NCBI GenBank assembly: GCA_949293165.1 | Contig: CASFCW010000015.1 | Location: 1 to 55,398 of the forward strand | DNA from: an uncultured bacterium | GTDB lineage: Bacteria; Bacillota; Clostridia; Oscillospirales; Oscillospiraceae | Direction of reading: 5' to 3' | Length of the DNA stretch: 55,398 nt | Shown here: positions 50,762 through 55,398 of the stretch, piece after piece | Numbering within the stretch: position 1 is the first letter of the stretch | Layout: every line of letters begins with the position of its first letter | Program-made: the position numbers and the translations under genes | The notes under the pieces: generated by a model | What the model saw: the letters and a program-made list of their open reading frames with translations, nothing else | Told to the model about the DNA's origin: nothing | Database searches by the model: none

Positions 50762-51585
50762 CCAATCACTTCCTCAACCGCCCTGACTAAATTTCTTCTA
50801 TTCTCCTCAAAGAAGTTTCGATGCATTTCACATTCAGCTTCATATTCCCTGATTGCACTGATTCCCTGAAAGAAAATTGTTCCTATTTCCTTCAGGTCTG
50901 TAATTCGGTTGGTATCGCAAAAACTTCGGGAAAGAATCGCACTATCAGAACCTAAGCGATAGTGCTCCCTGATTACCATTTCAGCAGGGATGGCTCCGCC
51001 TCCCAAAGCCGCAATACCTCCGAACCCATAGGCGATGCCTTTCTTCCCAATCCTCCTGCAGAGTGATTCTACAGTTCCATCCGCCAACAGCTGGAACATA
51101 AACTTCTTTCCATACCCCAGGCTCAAATCATTCAACCCAATATGAATAAAGTCAATTCCATCCAAGGCCAAAATATTATCTACTACTTCCACTGCCCCCG
51201 GTGTTTCCAAAAGCAACATTGTCTTGGCCCGTCCGTCTATATATGAGAGGAATAACTGCACCTCTTCTACTGTCTTGAAAAAAGGTAGCATCACAATATC
51301 AGCTCCCGCCTCAATTGTTGCATCGATTTCCTCTTTTGACGAGCAGTATTGTTCTCCTGCCTCATGGATGGGGTTTACCCGTACCAACAACTCAGCAGTG
51401 GTCAGCACCCGTCTAACACGTTTAATATCGTCAATGGTATGATGATTCTGCACGGTGTTCATTCCACCCTGCCGGTCACTTTTCCCGATATACTCCATGT
51501 CAACAAAGATGCGATCAACCCCCGCAGACTCTGCAATCTTTGCTACACTGGGGTCGTTTGTAATGTACATCAACTTTAATGGCAT
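50758..51585 (-). CDS. HpcH/HpaI-family aldolase (class II, metal dependent)
   Basis: 275-residue TIM barrel. Landmarks: DRIFVDMEYIGKSDRQGGM near the N-terminus, LLVRVNPI with the active-site Arg, metal-binding Glu in LLLETPGAVEVV and Asp in IHIGLNDLSLGYG. Family members cleave or form 2-oxo-4-hydroxy acids from pyruvate-type donors and an aldehyde. In this operon it could make an unusual oxo-acid that the hydroxyacid dehydrogenase reduces. A lyase of CitE type is an alternative. TGAGGA from the sugar-transferase stop serves as ribosome site. Confidence 0.85.
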   Translation of the reverse strand: MPLKLMYITNDPSVAKIAESAGVDRIFVDMEYIGKSDRQGGMNTVQNHHTIDDIKRVRRVLTTAELLVRVNPIHEAGEQYCSSKEEIDATIEAGADIVMLPFFKTVEEVQLFLSYIDGRAKTMLLLETPGAVEVVDNILALDGIDFIHIGLNDLSLGYGKKFMFQLLADGTVESLCRRIGKKGIAYGFGGIAALGGGAIPAEMVIREHYRLGSDSAILSRSFCDTNRITDLKEIGTIFFQGISAIREYEAECEMHRNFFEENRRNLVRAVEEVIG

Positions 51586-51595
51586 GTGGAATTCC

Positions 51596-52201
51596 TCATT
51601 TTATCACAGTCTCTTTTACGTTCTCATTATCCGCATTAGTTGCAACCTTAAATATGGTCATAAAGAAAATCTTTACATCCAGCAAAAACGACACATGATC
51701 CACGTACCATACGTTGAGCTGAATTCGGCGATTCCACTCCACATCCTTCCGGCCGTTGACCTGTGCCCAGCCAGTAATGCCAGGGTGTACCTCAAACATG
51801 CGTTTCTGCTCCTCTGTGTACTGCTCAAGAGGCCATGGATGATAGGTCAATGGTGGACGGGGCCCAATAAAGCTCATATCACCCTTCAAAGTATTAAAAA
51901 ACTGCGGAATTTCATCCAGGCTTGTCTTTCTCAGAAAACTTCCCACTCGGGTAACACGTACATCCCCTTTCCCAGAGTATACACCGGATCCAGTATGTTC
52001 AGCTCCAACGCACATAGACCTAAATTTCCATATCATATATGTCTTCCCTTTATAACCCAGACGTTTTTGTTTGAATAACACGGGTCCCGGAGAGTCGCAT
52101 TTTATTACTATAGCAATAATCATCATCGGAATCAAGCAAATCACTATTCCGACCACAGAAAGAATAATATCTAATACACGCTTAATATACTTTTTATACA
52201 T
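51596..52201 (-). CDS. Initiating undecaprenyl-phosphate sugar transferase (PglC/WcaJ-type core)
   Basis: 201 residues. One N-terminal re-entrant membrane helix ([20 protein letters not shown]), then the bacterial sugar-transferase core: [31 protein letters not shown] with the catalytic Asp-Glu pair, IGPRPPL and [13 protein letters not shown]. It places the first sugar phosphate on undecaprenyl phosphate. Short form without the extra N-terminal domains. ATG 52201 follows GGAG by seven bases. It is the first gene of the capsule operon. Confidence 0.93.
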   Translation of the reverse strand: MYKKYIKRVLDIILSVVGIVICLIPMMIIAIVIKCDSPGPVLFKQKRLGYKGKTYMIWKFRSMCVGAEHTGSGVYSGKGDVRVTRVGSFLRKTSLDEIPQFFNTLKGDMSFIGPRPPLTYHPWPLEQYTEEQKRMFEVHPGITGWAQVNGRKDVEWNRRIQLNVWYVDHVSFLLDVKIFFMTIFKVATNADNENVKETVIK

Positions 52202-52299
52202 AGAAACTCTCCACTCTTTCTCTGCTTTGGAATCGGTCATTTGTTTTCCATAATTTTACATTTCTTGGTTCTGCCCATTCCATGCTAATATCAGTGATA

Positions 52300-52328
52300 A
52301 GTATAGCAATATAATCCAGTATTTTCAA
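52300..52328 (-). promoter_or_regulatory. Promoter of the capsule operon
   Basis: Minus strand TTGAAA (52323-52328), 17-base spacer, TATACT (52300-52305), about 98 bases before the sugar transferase. The remainder of the 52202-52619 gap is A+T rich on the capsule side and G+C rich near the GNAT gene; no gene or clear operator was recognised. Confidence 0.7.
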
Positions 52329-52619
52329 GACGCTTACAGGCAAAAAGCCGTGGAATATGGATACACATTAGGGAAATTACACAGCTCATCCCGTTATTTG
52401 GTACATTGGGGAGTTTTTTCTTTCTACTATTTTTCCCACACGTAAAGGACAAATGCTGTAATACTATTATCCCGGCACACCACTTAAGTGCCACTATTTC
52501 TATCAGCTCCACGGAAATTACAGACTACTGGGGCCATCTGGACTGCTAGGGAACTTCCCGGACGACAACTCCGCTCTGATGCTGGTTTGTGCCCGGCCGT
52601 GCCATATGGAGGAGGAAGC

Positions 52620-53246
52620 ATGAGACAGAGCAACATTATGATCCGCCGGGAGATGCCGACAGACTATACTGCCGTAGAACGTCTGACCCGGGAGGCCTTT
52701 TGGAATGTGTACCGGCCCGGCTGCCTGGAACACTTCGTGGTCCATGTGCTGCGCCGGGACCCGGACCTTGTGCCGGAGCTGGATCTGGTCATGGAGCGGG
52801 ATGGGGAACTCATCGGCCACGTGCTGTATATGCGGGCAAAAATCGTGGCCGACGACGGCCGGGAGATCCCCATGATGACCTTCGGGCCCATCAGCATCCG
52901 TCCCGACCTGCAGCGGCAGGGCCTGGGTAAATACCTGCTGGACCACTCTATGGAGTTGGCCAGAGCATTGGGGGCTGGGGCCCTGTGCATCGAGGGCAAC
53001 ATCGGCTTCTACGGCAAGTCCGGCTTTGTGGTGGCCGGGACAAAGGGCATCCGCTACCACGGGGAACCGGAGCAGGAGATTGTCCCCTATGTCCTGCTGA
53101 AGGAGCTCCAGCCCGGCTTTCTGGACGGCGTCACCGGCATCTACCATACGCCGAAGGGCTACTATGTGGATGAGGCCGCGGCGGAGGAATTTGACCGCGG
53201 CTTTCCGCCCAAGGAAAAACGGAAGCTGCCTGGGCAGCTGTGTTAG
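52620..53246 (+). CDS. GNAT-family N-acetyltransferase
   Basis: 208 residues. Acetyl-CoA-binding motif A is visible as GPISIRPDLQRQGLGKYLL near residue 95, followed by GFYGKSGFVVAG. The N-terminal MIRREMPTDYTAVERLTREAFW is typical of the YhbS-like group with a C-terminal extension. It acetylates a small molecule or protein amine; the substrate is unknown. GGAGGAGG lies four bases before ATG 52620. It is a single-gene unit ended by strong hairpins. Confidence 0.88.
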   Translation: MRQSNIMIRREMPTDYTAVERLTREAFWNVYRPGCLEHFVVHVLRRDPDLVPELDLVMERDGELIGHVLYMRAKIVADDGREIPMMTFGPISIRPDLQRQGLGKYLLDHSMELARALGAGALCIEGNIGFYGKSGFVVAGTKGIRYHGEPEQEIVPYVLLKELQPGFLDGVTGIYHTPKGYYVDEAAAEEFDRGFPPKEKRKLPGQLC

Positions 53247-53284
53247 GGAGCCCGCCAAGTCCTGCGCTGCCCCAAACAAAAAGG

Positions 53285-53400
53285 CGGGCACTCCCGAAAG
53301 GGGATGCCCGTCAAGCGGTCAAAATCCATCTGTGGTCAGCATCGCTCCCCAGCCCCTGCCGGCATCCTTCGCCGGCAGGGGCTGGGGAGCGTTCTTTTCA
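53285..53400 (+). terminator. Terminator region behind the GNAT gene
   Basis: A first hairpin CGGGCA/TGCCCG (53285-53310) is followed by a 20-bp perfect stem (53344-53363 and 53371-53390) with loop ATCCTTC and then GTTCTTTTC. The 53401-53611 stretch behind it holds nothing I recognise. Confidence 0.8.
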
Positions 53401-53611
53401 CAAGCTGTCTGGATAGCATGGCTATGGACCGGAGAAAGCAAGGGACGCCCCTCCCATCCCCGGCCCAGATTTTGGGGCGCTCACGCTTTGCGGCAGAAAG
53501 CTCTGAAACGGAAATCGGCCTGAATGTGCGGCACATGCAGGTTTGGACAACATCGCAGATACAGCCGGAGTGTTCACAGTATCCAGCCGATCCCGGACGC
53601 CGTTCATCCTA

Positions 53612-54667
53612 TCACAGGCCGGTTGACGCATCTTCGAGGAGCGGCTTGAGCTGTTCATACTCCGGGCTGCCCCGGAAAAAGGCAAACTCCTGGCTGTGCT
53701 CCAGATCGCCCTTGATCCGGTCATAGAGGGATTGCGCCAGGGCGGTCAGATCCCCGTCTTCCATATGGCGATAAAGGGGGCATGTCTGAGGGGCCCAGGG
53801 TTCCTTCAGCACAGGGAGGATGTAGCGCAGGGCAGACAGGCAGGCAGCTTTGTCCTGCCGGAGGGAGGCCAGCTGGAATTTGGCGGTATAGGGAATCCAC
53901 CTGGTTACATGGAGCAGGCTGGAAACCTGCTGGTAGGTGTCCGCACAGAACTGGGCGTCCTGCGGACGGCCCTCTTGTTCCGCAATTTCCATCAGATGGA
54001 TCAAAGCCGTTTGCAGCTCGGTGGCGCATTGCAAAATTCGGTGCTCCCAGAGCCGTTGGGCATCCTCCCACTTTTCCTGCTGGGTGTAGAGGGTGGCCAG
54101 CTGCTCCTCCTTGTCGATGTGGGCGGAGGGGATGGTATTGATTAGCTCCTCCGCCTGGGCAAACTCCTTCCGGTTGCGGTGATAGGCGATGCACATGGCC
54201 AGGGCGGCATCCCGGATCTCCGGCGTCCGGCTGTGGGACATGGTCTCATAAAAGGGCATCAGCTGATTGGTATAGTCGTCTGGATTGGAAACGCTGTAGA
54301 GAAAGCGGGCCCCGTCCAGATAAAAAATAACCGAATAAAGCAAAGCCTCACAGTTGGGATACTGATGGATCTTATCCATCCCGCTCTGAAAGGCTGCCTC
54401 ATACCCCTCCTCACGGATCATTTTGTCCAGGTCGTTGGTAAAACGGGCAATCTCCTCGGCAGCCAGGTCCTCCTGAAAGGACAGCAGGGTGTTGAGGTCG
54501 GTATGCAGCACCCGGGCCAGGGCAGGCAGGGTGGTGATGTCCGGGTATGTGGTCCCTTTCTCCCATTTGTGGACCGCCGGAGCCGACACGCCCAGCAGGT
54601 CCGCCAGCTGCTCCTGCGTCAGGGAAAGCTCCTTTCGCTTTTCTCGAATGATTTCACCGATTTTCAT
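53612..54667 (-). CDS. XRE-family regulator with C-terminal TPR-like helices
   Basis: 351 residues. N-terminal helix-turn-helix LSLTQEQLADLLGVSAPAVHKWEKG (residues 14-38), followed by about 280 residues of helical TPR-like repeats (CEALLYSVIFYLDGARFLY, QAEELINTIPSAHIDKEEQLA). The layout recalls Gram-positive regulators whose TPR part binds peptides (Rgg/PlcR-like), though no pheromone gene is visible next to it. GGAGG precedes the ATG. Confidence 0.88.
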   Translation of the reverse strand: MKIGEIIREKRKELSLTQEQLADLLGVSAPAVHKWEKGTTYPDITTLPALARVLHTDLNTLLSFQEDLAAEEIARFTNDLDKMIREEGYEAAFQSGMDKIHQYPNCEALLYSVIFYLDGARFLYSVSNPDDYTNQLMPFYETMSHSRTPEIRDAALAMCIAYHRNRKEFAQAEELINTIPSAHIDKEEQLATLYTQQEKWEDAQRLWEHRILQCATELQTALIHLMEIAEQEGRPQDAQFCADTYQQVSSLLHVTRWIPYTAKFQLASLRQDKAACLSALRYILPVLKEPWAPQTCPLYRHMEDGDLTALAQSLYDRIKGDLEHSQEFAFFRGSPEYEQLKPLLEDASTGL

Positions 54668-54693
54668 ACGCCACCTCCGATTCTGGTACCTCC

Positions 54694-54722
54694 ATGATAA
54701 CAGAACTGGGAAAACGGAACAA
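54694..54722 (-). promoter_or_regulatory. Promoter of the XRE-TPR regulator
   Basis: Minus strand TTGTTC (54717-54722), 17-base spacer, TATCAT (54694-54699), about 27 bases before the gene. Confidence 0.6.
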
Positions 54723-54837
54723 TGGCGTGGTTGTTAAACAAAAGGATAGAAAAAGAAACCACAGGTTAAATCACACCTCTCAAAACCTGGGGCGGGCAAT
54801 TCTTATTTGGTGAGGATGGATGGTACACAAGGCCTGT

Positions 54838-55398
54838 TCAAGTGTGGGAAGTTTCCCATGCTTGCAGAACCTCTCTTTGCTCCGGCGTGTGGAACCAATG
54901 CTCTCCGTTGTCCAGGATCGTAAGCTGTGCCCCATGATGCCGGGTAAATTCCTCCACGGTTTGTCGGGAAGTCATGTTGTCCTGACCGGCATACAGAATA
55001 CAGATAGGGCACTGCCAGTCATGGACAGGATGCTTCCGCACATAGCAGAGATACGCCCATGACAGCGTCTGTCCAAAAGAGGTGGCAATTTCTCCCTTCT
55101 CTGAAAGCTCCCGCTCCGTCACATTGGCCCAGCCCATCATATCCAGGATCAGGCGCTCCATGTCCAGAATGGGAGACACCAGCAAGGCCTTATCGGGTGC
55201 GTCAAAAGCGAGCATGGCAAAGTAAGCGCCGATGCTGTTGGCACGGAGGGAGATGGAGTCCCAGCGGACTCTGGCCCAATCCATCACCGCCTGCAGTTCC
55301 GGTACCACCGTCCAGGGGTTCAGTTCCTCGTTTCGCCCCTGACGGGCTCCGTGTCCTGGAAGATCCATGCTCAGAACCTGAGCGCCTTTCGGGCAGAC
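54838..55398 (-). CDS. Alpha/beta hydrolase (5' end beyond window)
   Basis: At least 186 residues; the frame is open through the window edge, so the N-terminus is missing. DLPGHGARQGRNEE, the nucleophile-elbow-like RANSIGAYFAM (Ser within N-S-I-G), an acidic loop AGQDNMTSRQTV and a C-terminal His in GEHWFHTPEQ fit a serine hydrolase of the alpha/beta fold. The elbow lacks the usual first Gly. Substrate unknown. Confidence 0.82.
   Translation of the reverse strand, partial: VCPKGAQVLSMDLPGHGARQGRNEELNPWTVVPELQAVMDWARVRWDSISLRANSIGAYFAMLAFDAPDKALLVSPILDMERLILDMMGWANVTERELSEKGEIATSFGQTLSWAYLCYVRKHPVHDWQCPICILYAGQDNMTSRQTVEEFTRHHGAQLTILDNGEHWFHTPEQREVLQAWETSHT

Noticed and set aside
52291-52512. 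73-codon frame upstream of the capsule operon
   Set aside because: Overlaps the capsule promoter, no ribosome site and no similarity seen.
53401-53611. Small genes between the GNAT terminator and the XRE-TPR gene
   Set aside because: Frames on both strands lack ribosome sites and recognisable domains.

Overview
The window looks like chromosomal DNA of a high-GC, anaerobic Gram-positive gut bacterium of the Oscillospiraceae type (Flavonifractor/Pseudoflavonifractor/Lawsonibacter-like). This is inferred from strong AGGAGG-type ribosome sites, TTGACA/TATAAT promoters, lipoprotein binding proteins, an [FeFe]-hydrogenase and rubrerythrin set, a DUF3793/flavodoxin/FeoB iron cluster and EpsG/Wzx polysaccharide genes. 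Most of the window is G+C rich. About 41.6-52.3 kb (capsule genes) is clearly more A+T rich, as is usual for exchanged surface-glycan loci. I saw no rRNA, tRNA, CRISPR array, phage or transposase gene.

Layout, left to right. (1) 0-5.7 kb, minus strand: a tripartite tricarboxylate-type transporter (tctC, tctB, tctA), a cytoplasmic sulfatase and a GntR/LacI-type regulator in one operon. (2) 6-8.4 kb: a small cupin, an Imm51-like orphan immunity protein and a LacI regulator. (3) 8.4-10.8 kb: csoR and a metal-exporting P1B-ATPase, with a CsoR-like palindrome inside the ATPase promoter. (4) 10.8-14.6 kb: the ferrous-iron cluster feoA, feoB, FeoB-associated Cys-rich protein, then DUF3793 and flavodoxin. 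Three copies of a GTTAGC-N4-GCTAAC box mark its control regions. (5) 14.6-16.1 kb, plus strand: a fluoride riboswitch upstream of a cation/proton antiporter. (6) 16.1-17.4 kb: two overlapping XRE-cupin regulators. (7) 17.4-27.8 kb, minus: hydantoinase hyuA, a damaged hyuB, DUF3830 and a complete oligopeptide-type ABC importer. (8) 28.1-31.8 kb, minus: perR, then two very long multi-domain redox proteins. The first is [FeFe]-hydrogenase with two rubredoxins; the second is 2[4Fe-4S] ferredoxin with rubrerythrin. A PerR box precedes them. (9) 32-39 kb: a flippase-like membrane protein, a two-component system split by an opposite-strand surface-protein gene, and an EamA transporter. (10) 39.0-39.3 kb: a 278-bp hairpin-rich element bounded by two identical 37-nt palindromes. 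(11) 39.3-52.3 kb, minus: a 13-gene capsule/exopolysaccharide operon from initiating sugar transferase to UDP-glucose dehydrogenase. (12) 52.6-55.4 kb: GNAT acetyltransferase, XRE-TPR regulator and a hydrolase cut by the window end.

How parts work together. The perR block looks like a peroxide-controlled chain in which hydrogen-derived electrons pass through ferredoxin and rubredoxin modules to rubrerythrin. The capsule locus makes UDP-glucuronate/galacturonate and carries an aldolase, a 2-hydroxyacid dehydrogenase, an acyltransferase and a TupA-like ATP-grasp enzyme, so an acid-decorated uronic-acid polymer is likely. Two genes carry visible lesions: hyuB (internal deletion plus frameshift) and the capsule hexapeptide acyltransferase (one-base frameshift).
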